This document shows, piece by piece, positions 25,658 to 35,020 of a DNA stretch of 64,000 nucleotides (positions within the stretch are counted from its first letter, which is position 1; the number at the start of each line of letters is the position of its first letter). The stretch comes from Palsa-504 sp963789225. GTDB taxonomy: Bacteria; Actinomycetota; Actinomycetes; Streptosporangiales; Streptosporangiaceae. A program made the position numbers and the translations under genes. Location of the stretch: positions 682,001-746,000 of the forward strand of contig CAWBKD010000046.1 in NCBI GenBank assembly GCA_963789225.1. Reading direction: 5' to 3'. The notes under the pieces were generated by a model. The model searched no databases. It was not told where the DNA came from and was given only the letters and a program-made list of their open reading frames with translations.

Positions 25658-26862
25658 ATCCGTACGCCCTGCCCGAGGGCGTCCCAGATGTCGGCCACCG
25701 GCTTGTCGGTCACCAGTCCCCGGTATTGCGGGTGCGGCGCCGCGATGACCAGGAGGTCGGACCTGTCCAGGACCTCGTCGAGCGGTAGCAGCGCGGCGTC
25801 GGTGGTCACGTACGGATCGGTGCACAGGACGGCATCGGCCTTGAACGCCAGGATCCGCTTGAGCTTGTACGACAGGCTGGACCTGGCATCGTCCGATCCG
25901 GCCTTGAACGCCATGCCCAGGATGCCGACGGTCATCGAGTCCAGGTCGAAGCGCTGCTCGAGCCGGTGCACGATATACAGCGGCAGGCCCTCGTTGACCG
26001 CCATGGCCGCGTGTCCGAGCGGGAAATTGTTGTGGTTGAAGGCCGCGAGCTGCATCGTGTCCTTGAACAGGCAGGGTCCGGCCGCGAAGCCGGCGGCCGG
26101 CATGTCCGCGGCGCGCGGGTAGTCCTCGGCCAGCCCCTGCCGGATCTTCTCGAAGTCCAGTCCCCGCTCGTTGGCCATCATGTACAGCTGGTTGGCGGTG
26201 GCGAACTTGATGTAGCGCCAGACGTTGGTGAACAGCTTGGCCAGTTCCGCCTCCTCCGGCGACATGACCACCAGCTTGCTGGTCAGCCTGCCGAACAGCT
26301 TCCGGGCCCGTTCGGTCCCCTCTGGGGTGCGGGACGAGATGATCTGCGGCAGCTCGTACAGCTCCGTCATCGCCTTGCCCTCGGCGATCCGCTCCGGGCA
26401 GAAGGTGACCTCGATCTGCAGCCCGAGCCCGGCGATCATCTTCTCCACCAGGGCGGTTACCCCAGGGAACACGGTGCTGCGCAGGATGAGGAGCTGTCCG
26501 TCGCGCAGGTAGTCCGCGCACCCGCCCAGCGCCTTCGGTATCGCGCTCTGGTCTGGGTTCAGGTGCTCATCGACCGGCGTGCCGATGACCACCACCACGT
26601 GCTCCGCCGAGCCGACCATGGCCGGATCGACCGACGCCTCCAGCCGCCCGGCGTCGAGCACCCGGCGAAGCACCTCCTCCGCGCCGGGCTCGGCGAACGG
26701 CATCCGGCCCGAGTTCACCGTGGCGACCGCGGTCTCGCTCACGTCGTAGATCCCCACCCTGGCGCCACGGTCGGCGAAGGCAAGCGCGAGCGGCAGGCCC
26801 ACGTGCCCGCATCCGCCGATGACGACCACGTCTCGCTCGAGCACATCCGGCACGTTCGTCAC
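25654..26862 (-). CDS. Nucleotide-sugar 6-dehydrogenase (UDP-glucose/WecC type)
   Basis: This 402-residue enzyme oxidises the C6 hydroxyl of a nucleotide sugar to the uronic acid in two NAD-dependent steps. The Rossmann motif GGCGHVGLPLA is at the N-terminus, and VTFCPERIAEG and the catalytic cysteine in AGPCLFKDT are present, with KAGSDDARSS in the C-terminal domain. The spacing is closer to WecC-like UDP-ManNAc dehydrogenases than to UDP-glucose dehydrogenase. The GTG at 26862 has GGAGG six bases upstream. It heads the coupled set of dehydrogenase, GT2, epimerase and GT-C genes. Confidence 0.88.
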   Translation of the reverse strand: MTNVPDVLERDVVVIGGCGHVGLPLALAFADRGARVGIYDVSETAVATVNSGRMPFAEPGAEEVLRRVLDAGRLEASVDPAMVGSAEHVVVVIGTPVDEHLNPDQSAIPKALGGCADYLRDGQLLILRSTVFPGVTALVEKMIAGLGLQIEVTFCPERIAEGKAMTELYELPQIISSRTPEGTERARKLFGRLTSKLVVMSPEEAELAKLFTNVWRYIKFATANQLYMMANERGLDFEKIRQGLAEDYPRAADMPAAGFAAGPCLFKDTMQLAAFNHNNFPLGHAAMAVNEGLPLYIVHRLEQRFDLDSMTVGILGMAFKAGSDDARSSLSYKLKRILAFKADAVLCTDPYVTTDAALLPLDEVLDRSDLLVIAAPHPQYRGLVTDKPVADIWDALGQGVRI

Positions 26863-27158
26863 CCATACCTCCGGCTATCATGGCAGGCCCACGAGGGCAG
26901 CCGGAGCCACGGGCTTAGGGCCTCCGGAGCCACCGTCTCATGTCTGGCGCTCTACCTTACCGCCCGGCTTGTCCCGCCCACCGGGGTTGCACGATCCATG
27001 CTGGCCGTCAGCCGACCAGATTCTTACCTTCCTGACAGCGCTTTGTTTGGGATCCGACATACTACGCTCATATTTCTTTACGACCGGCAAGCGTAGGCTG
27101 CCGCCGCGGCTTAGCGCGGCGTGCCCTGCCTGGCCCATTGAACTCCTTTTAGGAATGG
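26863..27158. other. Divergent intergenic region of the glycan locus
   Basis: This 296-bp gap between the dehydrogenase gene (-) and family B copy 2 (+) should hold promoters for both directions. The stretch 27020-27085 is clearly poorer in GC than its surroundings, as promoters are here. I see no convincing -35/-10 pair. CCGGAGCCAC occurs twice near 26900-26940. Confidence 0.4.
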
Positions 27159-28490
27159 ATGATGCCTGGTCAGGACTACGCGCCGACTTGCGGTTGGATC
27201 GCGGAGTCGGTCATGCCGGACGGCCCGGACGCGGCGCTGACGGTCGGCACCGCTCGCGGGGAAGGCGGCGGGCCCGACGGAATGGCCCCGCGGCCGGCTG
27301 GGGGCCTAGCGGCCCGGCTGGACCGGCCCGCCGTACCGGGGCTGATTGCCCTGCTCGCCGCGCTGGCGTTCGTGCTGGCCCGCCTGCACGACTGGGCGAA
27401 GGGCCACATCAGCCGGTTCATCCTGATCGGGCGGCATTTCGTCACCCCGGCTCAGCTGCCGCACGGGATAGCGGTGTCGCCGACCTACGGCTACGACGGG
27501 CAGTTCTTTTACCGACTGGCCCTGGATCCGCTGAATCTGCGCCCGACGGCGTACGGCATCACCATGGACCATTCCTACCGGTACATGAGGATCGGCTACC
27601 CCGCGCTGACCTGGCTCGTCTCCCTCGGTCAGCATGTCCTGGTCCCGGTCATGCTCGTCGCGGTCAACGTCGCGGCGGTCAGCGCCCTGGGCTGGTTCGG
27701 CGGCGTCATCGCCCGGCAGGCCGGCCGGCACGCGCTGGCCGGGCTGCTCCTGCCGACCTACTTCGGGATCATCACCAGCGTGTCTCGTGACACCGCCGAA
27801 CCGCTCGCCGCGGCCTGCCTGGTCGCCGGGCTGCTCGCGGTCCGCGCGCGGCGACCGGTACTGGCCGCCTTGCTACTGACCTACGGCGTGCTGACCAGGG
27901 AAACCGTGATGGTGGCGGTCGTCGCCATCGCCGGCGTGCGCGCGGTTGGCCTGCTCCGCAGGCAGCGCTCCGTCAGGCTTGGGCTCGATGACCTGCCGTG
28001 GCTGCTGCCGACCGTCGCCTTCTTCGCCTGGCAGGTCGTGGTGAAGGCCGCTACCGGAAGCTTCGCCCTGCTGGCGGACAGTGGCCGTAATGCGGGTGCG
28101 CCCTTCATCGCCCCGCTCCGGGCGCTGGAGCACAACCTGGCCCATCTCAACTCGCACCGGTTCGATCAGGTGGACCTGTGGCTCCTGCAGGTGGCCATCC
28201 TCGCTGCGTTCGCGCTCGCGGCGCTGGCCTGCCTGCGGTCCACGAACGCACCGCTCCACGAACGGCTGGCCTTCGTGCTGTTCCTGGTCGAGATCTGCGT
28301 CGTGACGCCGAGCACCTGGAACAGCCTCGACTCCGACCTTCGCTCCTTCATCGAGGTGTACCTGCTGGCGGTGATCATCCTGCTGGGCACGCCGCGGCGG
28401 ACCTCAGGGACCTGGCTGCTCTCGTCCCTGGCGGCCTTTGCCCTGCCCGCCATCTTCGTGGTCGCGCAGCGTAGGCTAGTCGGGTCGTGA
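27159..28490 (+). CDS. Polytopic GT-C-like membrane protein, family B copy 2
   Basis: This 443-residue paralogue of the proteins at 19239 and 28687 conserves GYDGQFFYRLALDP, GITMDHSYRYMRIGYP, SRDTAEPLAAACLVAGLLA, LTRETVMV and VTPSTWNSLDSDLRSFIEVY. The short N-terminal cytoplasmic part (about 50 residues) is Gly/Pro/Ala-rich. An ATGATG start at 27159 is preceded by TTTTAGGA. The gene is followed 196 bp later by the third family B gene in the same direction, suggesting a local duplication. Role as lipid-linked sugar transferase is inferred. Confidence 0.7.
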   Translation: MMPGQDYAPTCGWIAESVMPDGPDAALTVGTARGEGGGPDGMAPRPAGGLAARLDRPAVPGLIALLAALAFVLARLHDWAKGHISRFILIGRHFVTPAQLPHGIAVSPTYGYDGQFFYRLALDPLNLRPTAYGITMDHSYRYMRIGYPALTWLVSLGQHVLVPVMLVAVNVAAVSALGWFGGVIARQAGRHALAGLLLPTYFGIITSVSRDTAEPLAAACLVAGLLAVRARRPVLAALLLTYGVLTRETVMVAVVAIAGVRAVGLLRRQRSVRLGLDDLPWLLPTVAFFAWQVVVKAATGSFALLADSGRNAGAPFIAPLRALEHNLAHLNSHRFDQVDLWLLQVAILAAFALAALACLRSTNAPLHERLAFVLFLVEICVVTPSTWNSLDSDLRSFIEVYLLAVIILLGTPRRTSGTWLLSSLAAFALPAIFVVAQRRLVGS

Positions 28491-28686
28491 CCGCTCGCAG
28501 ATCTGGTAGTACATCGCCGCGGCGTGGTGTTCCCGCCGGGTGCCGCCCGGTTCTCAAAATTCTCACATCCTGCGTTAAGCCTGTTCACGGGCGTCAAAGA
28601 GTTGAATCCTGTACGATCCTGCACCGGCAAGCTCAAAAGTGTGGCGGTGTGTCCGGGTATGGCCCGCCTGTCGCGAAGGGCGGACG

Positions 28687-30213
28687 ATGGCCATTCAGGA
28701 GCGCGGAACCGCTGCTGGCCCCGATGAGGTCCCGAGCAACGGCCTGGCCCCTGAACTCACGGCGGGCGCGGACCAGCCTGGGGCGCCCGATCCGGGGCAG
28801 CCGGGGGCTCCTGGCCTGGACCAGCCCGGGGTGGCCGTTGGCCTGGACCAGCCCGGGGTGGCCGTGCTAGACCCGCCGGCCACCGAACTGGACCCGCCAG
28901 GGGTTTCCGTGCGGGACCTGCCGGACGCGGCGGAGTTGGGCCTGCCGGACGCGGCAGAGCTGGATCTGGCGGGCGGAGCGACCCGCTGGGCGGTGCTGGC
29001 GACCTGGACGCGGCGGGCCCGACCGGTCATCGTCAGGACGAACCGGCCGATCGTAACCGGGCTGATCACGCTGCTGGCCGCCACCGGGTTCGTGCTGGCC
29101 CGGTGGGAGATGTGGTCCAGGCGGAGCTTCGGCAGGTTCATCCTGATCGGGCAGAACTTCGCGCACCCGGCCCAACTGCCGGCCAGCATGCCGCTGCGCG
29201 CCAAATACGGTTACGACGGCCAGTTCTATTACCGGCTGGCGATCAACCCGCTCAACTTCCACCAGACGGCTTATGGCGTCACCATCGACGCGGCCTACCG
29301 GTTCATGCGGATCGGCTACCCCGTATTGACGTGGTTCGTCTCGTTCGGGCACATCTCGCTGGTGCCCTACATGCTCGTCGCGGTGAACGTCGCGGCCATC
29401 GGCGCGCTGGGCTACATCGGCGGGCAGTTCGCCATCCAGGGCGGCCGGCACGCCGCCTGGGGCCTGCTGGTGCCCGGGTACTTCGGGCTCGTGACCAGTC
29501 TGTGCCGGGACACCGCGGAGCCGGTCGCCGCCGCGTGCATGCTGGCCGGGCTGCTCGCCATCCGCGCCCGCCGGCGCAGGCTGGCTGCCTCGCTCCTCGC
29601 CTTCGGCGCGCTGACCAGGGAAACCGTGATGGTCCTGGTCGCGGCCATCGCCATCGTCCGGATCGTCGGCTTCCTGCGCCGCCGGTACCGGCCCGGGCGA
29701 GACGACGTCGTCTGGGTCCTGCCCGCCGGCGTCTTCGTGGTCTGGGAGCTGCTGGTCTTCTGGTTCACCGGTAGCATGCCGATACTCGCCGACGGCGGCC
29801 GGAACGCGGGGACGCCCTTCGTCGCCCCGTTCGAGGCGCTGAAGGCCAACCTGCAGCACATCGACTGGCATAGTTACAACGCGATCGACGTGTGGCTCGC
29901 CGAGGTGGCCGTCCTGCTGATCTTCGCGGTCGCGGCGCTGTGCTCGCTGCGGATCTCGCGAGCGCTGGCCCACGAGAAGCTCGCCCTGGTCCTGTTCCTC
30001 GTCGAGATCTGCGTCCTCACCCCGTCCACCTGGAACAGCGTCAGCGCGGACCTGCGGTCCTTCGTCGAGGTCTACCTGCTGGCGGTGGTCGTCCTGCTCG
30101 GGCGTCCGCGCCTGCCGAGACCGCAGCTCGGAGCCTGGCTGCTGCCCGCCCTCGCGCTGGGCCTGCTGCCGGTGCTCGACGGGGTGATCAGGCTCAGGCT
30201 GCACTGGGCCTGA
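28687..30213 (+). CDS. Polytopic GT-C-like membrane protein, family B copy 3
   Basis: This is a 508-residue paralogue with the family B signature (GYDGQFYYRLAINP, CRDTAEPVAAACMLAGLLA, LTRETVM, STWNSVSADLRSFVEVY). It differs by an N-terminal cytoplasmic extension of about 110 residues built from degenerate repeats such as GLDQPGVAV and LPDAAEL, encoded by repetitive DNA at about 28780-28990. The ATG at 28687 is preceded by gaaggg at proper spacing; an earlier in-frame GTG at 28639 has no site. It is convergent with family A copy 3 (15-bp gap). Confidence 0.7.
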   Translation: MAIQERGTAAGPDEVPSNGLAPELTAGADQPGAPDPGQPGAPGLDQPGVAVGLDQPGVAVLDPPATELDPPGVSVRDLPDAAELGLPDAAELDLAGGATRWAVLATWTRRARPVIVRTNRPIVTGLITLLAATGFVLARWEMWSRRSFGRFILIGQNFAHPAQLPASMPLRAKYGYDGQFYYRLAINPLNFHQTAYGVTIDAAYRFMRIGYPVLTWFVSFGHISLVPYMLVAVNVAAIGALGYIGGQFAIQGGRHAAWGLLVPGYFGLVTSLCRDTAEPVAAACMLAGLLAIRARRRRLAASLLAFGALTRETVMVLVAAIAIVRIVGFLRRRYRPGRDDVVWVLPAGVFVVWELLVFWFTGSMPILADGGRNAGTPFVAPFEALKANLQHIDWHSYNAIDVWLAEVAVLLIFAVAALCSLRISRALAHEKLALVLFLVEICVLTPSTWNSVSADLRSFVEVYLLAVVVLLGRPRLPRPQLGAWLLPALALGLLPVLDGVIRLRLHWA

Positions 30214-30228
30214 CGGGTCCTGGCGGGC

Positions 30229-32262
30229 TCAGCCCTGGACGGTCGGGATGGTCGGGTTGCCCGGGATGCTCGACAGCAGGTTCCTGTTCCAGACCATAAT
30301 CGTGTACGGGGTGTCGTGGTAGATCCGGGCCGGGGTGCCGAAATACTTCTTGATGAGCCCGAGCGGCTCCCAGTGCGAGAAGTAACCTGGCGCGTTGTCG
30401 AGGACGATGAAGTTGGCGTAGTGCGTCTGCGGGTCGTACCACGACTCCTTGGACATCCACAGGTCGGCCTGCATGGTGCGCTGCATGAGCGCCCTGACCT
30501 GGACCTGGTTGCCGCTGTCCAGGGTGACGCTGCTGGAGGTCCAGTAGCCGCTGAGCCCGTAGGTCAGGTGGTGGTCGGCCAGCCAGGTCGCCAGGGTCGT
30601 GTTGGCCGCAGGGACGGCGGGCTGGTTGACCTCCCACCCCAGCCCGGCGGCGTAGCCGATCAGGACCAGGATCCCGGCGACGGCACCAGCCAGCCGGATC
30701 TGGCGGGATCGTCCGACCCGCCGGGCCAGCCGGACCAAGTGAGGCAGCCAGAGCCAGCGGGCCACCCGGACGCCGCCGGCCACCACGATCCGGCGGATCA
30801 CCCGGATCCAGCGGACTAGCCAGGACCAGCCGCGCGCCAGGACCCGGCCGGGCACGTGGACCCAGCCGGTCACCCGGACCCCACCCGCCACTACCACCCG
30901 GCCGGGCACCCGGACCCACCCGGTGAGTCGGAACCAGCCGACGGCCAGCGCTCGGCCGACCAGCTGAGCCTGGCGGACCGGGCGAACCCGGCGGGCCGAC
31001 TGGAACCGGTGAGCTCCGCGGCCGGCCCAGCCCTGGTCCCGCACCGGGAACCGGTCCCTGGCCAGGACCACGCTCCCCGCCGATACGAGCACCCGGGCCG
31101 CCAGCGCCGCGCCGAACGGGACGATGATGGCGACCTCGTGCGCCGCTTCGTCTGAGGCGTTGGTGAGCAGGTACAGCACGATGTTCAGCACGATCCCCAC
31201 GGCCAGGATCTCGTCCACCAGGCTCACGCCGAAGAACCGCCAGGCCACCCGGGCCAGCGCGCAGACCACCAGGGCGACGCTCGCCATGTGCAGGAAGGCC
31301 AGGACGAGCGGGATGCCGCTCAGGCCGGTGTAGTTGGCCCCGAAGACCTCGAGTACCTTCCACCCGGCCGGCCAGTTGTAGTGCAGGTCGGACCAGGGCG
31401 TCAGGTAGAACGGCAGCCTGTTCACGGTGTAGGCGCCGAGGGCGCTCAGGACGTTGTTCGCGATCCACGCCAGGCCCGCGGCGGCGACCGAGGCCGCGCC
31501 AAGCAGCAGGTACCACCACTGGGCGGTAAGCCGCCGCCACCAGCTTCCTTCGGCCTTGAGCCAGCCCCTGATGACCCGAAGCGCGCACGCTATCCCCAGC
31601 GGCCCGATCCCGACCACGTACACGATGGGGTCGGCGACCTGGACCCAGGCGAGCAGAACCGCGATGAGCACGGGCGCCGACCAGCGGGGGGCCCACCGCT
31701 CGGTCCTGTCGAGCAGCAGCCAGATCAGCAGCAGCGGGGCCGCGGTGCCGATGTGGCCGACCGACAGGTCCATGGCGAAGATGCCGAGCCCAAGCTGCGG
31801 AGCCAGCATGATGCCCGCCGCGATCAGCGTCCTGATCACCCTCCGCCGCCCGGTCGATCCGGCCCTGGCCAGCATCACGGCGAACAGCAACACCAGCGTG
31901 TAGGTCATCCCGGCGGCGATGTGCCCGGTCTCCGCGCGCAGCCCGAGGAAGCTCTCAAGCAGGGCGTACTGGGGCAGTTCGGTCGGGTAGAACGAGACAT
32001 CGGACATGTACCAGCTGTGCAGCAGCAAGTTGCCGTGCAGCAGGTCCGACCCCATCAGCAAGATGTTGGCGCTGTCGGAGTTCAGCGTGTAGGTCTGCGA
32101 CAGCCGTGCGTACGCGGCGAACAGGACCAGGCCGGCCAGCAGGTACGCGGCGACCACAGCCCAGCGCCCGCGGTGGCTGGGTCTGCGGTCACCCGCCCCT
32201 GCCGCGGCGATAGCCGGGCGGGGCGGTGACTGGATCTGCTCCCCGGTGCGCAGTCCGCCCAT
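30229..32262 (-). CDS. Polytopic GT-C-like membrane protein, family A copy 3
   Basis: This 677-residue paralogue of the proteins at 17358 and 20511 has NSDSANILLM (Asp 63) and SDVSFYPTELPQYALLE in the first outer loop and the C-terminal outer domain (GYWTSSSVTL, SWYDPQTHYANF, MVWNRNLL). It is about 90 residues longer than copy 1 because of an insertion between two membrane segments, made of degenerate repeats such as RVPGRVVVAGGVRVTGWV (DNA about 30690-31030). No good ribosome binding site precedes the ATG at 32262. It closes the glycan locus; the next gene belongs to the catabolic operon. Confidence 0.7.
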   Translation of the reverse strand: MGGLRTGEQIQSPPRPAIAAAGAGDRRPSHRGRWAVVAAYLLAGLVLFAAYARLSQTYTLNSDSANILLMGSDLLHGNLLLHSWYMSDVSFYPTELPQYALLESFLGLRAETGHIAAGMTYTLVLLFAVMLARAGSTGRRRVIRTLIAAGIMLAPQLGLGIFAMDLSVGHIGTAAPLLLIWLLLDRTERWAPRWSAPVLIAVLLAWVQVADPIVYVVGIGPLGIACALRVIRGWLKAEGSWWRRLTAQWWYLLLGAASVAAAGLAWIANNVLSALGAYTVNRLPFYLTPWSDLHYNWPAGWKVLEVFGANYTGLSGIPLVLAFLHMASVALVVCALARVAWRFFGVSLVDEILAVGIVLNIVLYLLTNASDEAAHEVAIIVPFGAALAARVLVSAGSVVLARDRFPVRDQGWAGRGAHRFQSARRVRPVRQAQLVGRALAVGWFRLTGWVRVPGRVVVAGGVRVTGWVHVPGRVLARGWSWLVRWIRVIRRIVVAGGVRVARWLWLPHLVRLARRVGRSRQIRLAGAVAGILVLIGYAAGLGWEVNQPAVPAANTTLATWLADHHLTYGLSGYWTSSSVTLDSGNQVQVRALMQRTMQADLWMSKESWYDPQTHYANFIVLDNAPGYFSHWEPLGLIKKYFGTPARIYHDTPYTIMVWNRNLLSSIPGNPTIPTVQG

Positions 32263-32299
32263 GAAAAAGGAAGCTTAGCCGGTCCGGCTTATGGTGGGC

Positions 32300-33764
32300 T
32301 TACCAGTTGGTTGCGATGTACTTCGTTTCTGTGAATTCGAGCAGTCCCTCGTGGGCGCCCTCGCGGCCGATGCCCGACTGCTTCACGCCCCCGAACGGGG
32401 CCGCCGGGTCGGAGACCAGGCCGCGGTTGAGGCCGACCATGCCGGCCTCGAGCGCCTCGCATACCCGCAGGCCGCGGGCCAGGTCACGGGTGTAGACGTA
32501 GGACACGAGCCCGAATTCGGTGTCGTTGGCCCAGTTGATGGCGTCGGCCTCGGAGGTGAACCTGACCACCGGCGCCACCGGGCCGAAGATCTCGGTGCCG
32601 AGGATGCCGGCCCCGACCGGGACCTGATCGATCACCGTCGGCTGGTAGTAGTAGCCGCGCCGGTCGGGCGCGTGCCCCCCGGTGACCACCTTGCCGCCGT
32701 CCGCCGTGGCCGACTCGACGAGTTCGGCCACCTTCGAACCGGGTCGGCTCGTTGACCAGCGGGCCGACGTCGGTGGCCTCGTCCAGGCCCGGCCCGACGA
32801 CCATGCGCTCGAGCCGCGCGGCGAACGCCCGGCTGAACTCGTCGGCGACCGCCTCGTGCACGTAGAAGCGGTTGGCGGCGGTGCAGGCCTCGCCCCCGTT
32901 GCGCATCTTGGCGAGGAGCGCCCCCTCGACGGCGGCGTCGACGTCCGCGTCCTCGAAGATGATGAACGGCGCGTTGCCGCCGAGTTCCATCGAGCAGTTC
33001 ACCACGGTGTCGGCGGCCTCGCGCAGCAGGACCCGGCCGACTTCGGTCGACCCGGTGAACGACAGCTTGCGTACGCGCGGGTCGTTCAGCATCGCCGACA
33101 CCACCGCGCCGGACTTCCGCGAGGTCAGCACGTTCACGACGCCGTCGGGTAGCCCTGCGTCCGACAGCAGTTCGGCGATGTACAGCGCGGTGAGCGGGGT
33201 CTCCGAGGCCGGCTTGAGGACGACCGTGCAGCCCGCCGCGAGCGCAGGGCCGATCTTGCGGGTGGCCATCGCGGCGGGGAAGTTCCACGGGGTGACGAGC
33301 ACCGAGACGCCGACCGGCTGCCGCATGACGAGGATCTTGTTCGCCCCGGACGGGGCCTGCATGAGCACGCCCTCCATCCGGACCGCCTCTTCGGCGTACC
33401 AGCGGAAGAACTCGGCCGAGTAGGCCGCCTCGGCCCTGGCGTCGCGCAGGGCCTTGCCATTCTCGACGGTCATGAGCCTGGCCAGCGCGTCCGCGTTCTT
33501 GGTCATCAGCTCGAAGGTCCGGCGGAGGCACTCGGCACGCTGCCTCGGCGGTGTCGCGGCCCATCCGGCCAGGGCGTCCTGGGCCGCCCCTACGGCGTCC
33601 AGCGCGTCCTGTTCGGTCCCGTTGGCCACCTCGGCCACCGCGTCCTCGGTAGACGGGTCGATCACCGGCAGCGTGTCACCGCCGCGCCCGCTGGTCCACT
33701 CCCCGCCGATCAGCAGGCCCGTAGGTACCTCGATGCCAGCCACTTCGGCCAGGTTGCCGCTCAC
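32300..33764 (-). pseudogene. Aldehyde dehydrogenase (SSADH-like), single frameshift
   Basis: Two overlapping frames give one complete NAD(P)-dependent aldehyde dehydrogenase, closest in pattern to succinate-semialdehyde dehydrogenases. The N-terminal part carries the general base in ELGGNAPFIIF and the catalytic cysteine in GGEACTAANRF; the C-terminal part carries EIFGPVAPV and GGVKQSGIGREG. The frame breaks at about 32738, where VNEPTR should continue as SKVAELVE but one extra base intervenes. Everything else is intact, so the cause may be a sequencing error or a very recent mutation. The GTG at 33764 overlaps the stop of the E1 beta gene (GTGA). It would oxidise an aldehyde in the operon's pathway. 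Confidence 0.85.
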
Positions 33765-34747
33765 TTGTCCTCCAACGCCTTGAGCACGGTCTCGGCAATC
33801 CTCATCACCGAGGGCAGCACGTGGTCTTCGAGCTTATCCGCGGCGGGCAGCGGGATATGAGGGGTGGTGATGCGGATCACGGGGCCGGTGAGCGCGCCGA
33901 ACGCCTCCTCGGCCACGATCGACACCAACTCGGCACCCCATCCGCACAGGCGCGGGTTCTCCTCGACGGTGAACATCCGGCCGGTCTTGGCCACCTCGGC
34001 CAGGATCGTCCGCGTGTCCAGCGGCACCAGCGACCTGACGTCCACGACGGTGGTCTCGATGCCCTGCTCGGCGGACAGCCGCTCCGCCGCCGCCAGCGAC
34101 CGCGGGACCATCGCGGCCAGCGCGAGGATCGTCGCGTCCCCGCCTTCCCGCAGCACCTTGGCCCGGCCGAGCTCGTCGACCAGCTCGCCGTCGGGCACCT
34201 CGCCTTTGCTCGCCATCAGGCCCTTGTGCTCGAAGAACACGACGGGATCGGGGTCGCGGACGGCCGCGGCCATGAGCCCCACCACGTCGCGCGGGCTCGA
34301 CGGGGCCACGACCTTCAGCCCCGGCACGGCCATGGCCCAGTTCTCCACCGACTGCGAGTGCTGGGCGCCGAACCGCACCCCGGCCCCGTTGGCGCACCGG
34401 ACGACCAGCGGCAGGGCCAGCTGACCGTCGGACATGTACCTGATCTTGGCCATCTCGTTGGCGATCAGGTCCCAGCAGACCGCGAAGAAGTCGCTGAACA
34501 TGATCTCCGCGATCGGGCGCAGGCCGGTCATCGCCGCGCCGATCGCGGCGCCGAGGATGGCCTGCTCGCTGATCGGGGTGTCGCGGACCCGCTGCGGGCC
34601 GAACTCCTCAAGCAGGCCGACCGTGGTCTTGAACACCCCGCCGGCCGCCGCCACGTCCTCGCCGAGGAACACCACAGTCGGGTCCCTGCGCATCTCCTGG
34701 GCGATCCCCCAGGCGACTGCCTCGCGGTATGTGATAACTCCCACCAC
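33761..34747 (-). CDS. 2-oxo-acid dehydrogenase E1 component, beta subunit
   Basis: This 328-residue protein is the E1 beta subunit of a heterotetrameric ThDP-dependent 2-oxo-acid (or acetoin) dehydrogenase. It shows YREAVAWGIAQEM at the start, LGEDVAAAGGVFK, DTPISEQAILGAAIGAA and the transketolase C-terminal domain with SLVPLDTRTI. It resembles acetoin and branched-chain type E1 beta proteins more than homodimeric AceE. The start is one of two adjacent GTG codons (34747). It is encoded 42 bp after the lipoyl-domain gene and overlaps the aldehyde dehydrogenase gene. Confidence 0.9.
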   Translation of the reverse strand: MVGVITYREAVAWGIAQEMRRDPTVVFLGEDVAAAGGVFKTTVGLLEEFGPQRVRDTPISEQAILGAAIGAAMTGLRPIAEIMFSDFFAVCWDLIANEMAKIRYMSDGQLALPLVVRCANGAGVRFGAQHSQSVENWAMAVPGLKVVAPSSPRDVVGLMAAAVRDPDPVVFFEHKGLMASKGEVPDGELVDELGRAKVLREGGDATILALAAMVPRSLAAAERLSAEQGIETTVVDVRSLVPLDTRTILAEVAKTGRMFTVEENPRLCGWGAELVSIVAEEAFGALTGPVIRITTPHIPLPAADKLEDHVLPSVMRIAETVLKALEDK

Positions 34748-34789
34748 AACTCCGTTCGGTGAAAAAAGATGGTCAGGACATACGGCGGG

Positions 34790-35020
34790 TCACCTGATGA
34801 CGGCGATGACCGTGGCGACAGGGACGGTCTCGCCCTGCTGGACCCGGATCTCGCTGAGCACGCCGGTGACGGGGGCGGGGATCTCGGTGTCCACCTTGTC
34901 GGTGCCGATCTCGAGCAGCGGCTCACCCTCGGTGACCTGGTCGCCGACCTGCTTGAACCACTCGTTCACGGTGCCCTCGTCGACCGTCTCGCCCATCCGG
35001 GGCATGACCACGTCGGTCAT
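34790..35020 (-). CDS. Stand-alone lipoyl-domain protein
   Basis: This 76-residue protein is one complete lipoyl/biotinyl domain: VVMPRMGETVDEGTVNEWF, then the modified lysine in IGTDKVDTEIPAP (Lys in the DK motif) and GVLSEIRV. It has no subunit-binding domain and no acyltransferase domain, unlike normal E2 proteins. The ATG at 35020 shares a base with the E1 alpha stop (TGATG); a longer reading of 87 residues would start inside that gene. It probably carries the acyl group made by the E1 pair and passes it to a partner encoded elsewhere. No E2 core or E3 gene is in this window. Confidence 0.88.
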   Translation of the reverse strand: MTDVVMPRMGETVDEGTVNEWFKQVGDQVTEGEPLLEIGTDKVDTEIPAPVTGVLSEIRVQQGETVPVATVIAVIR

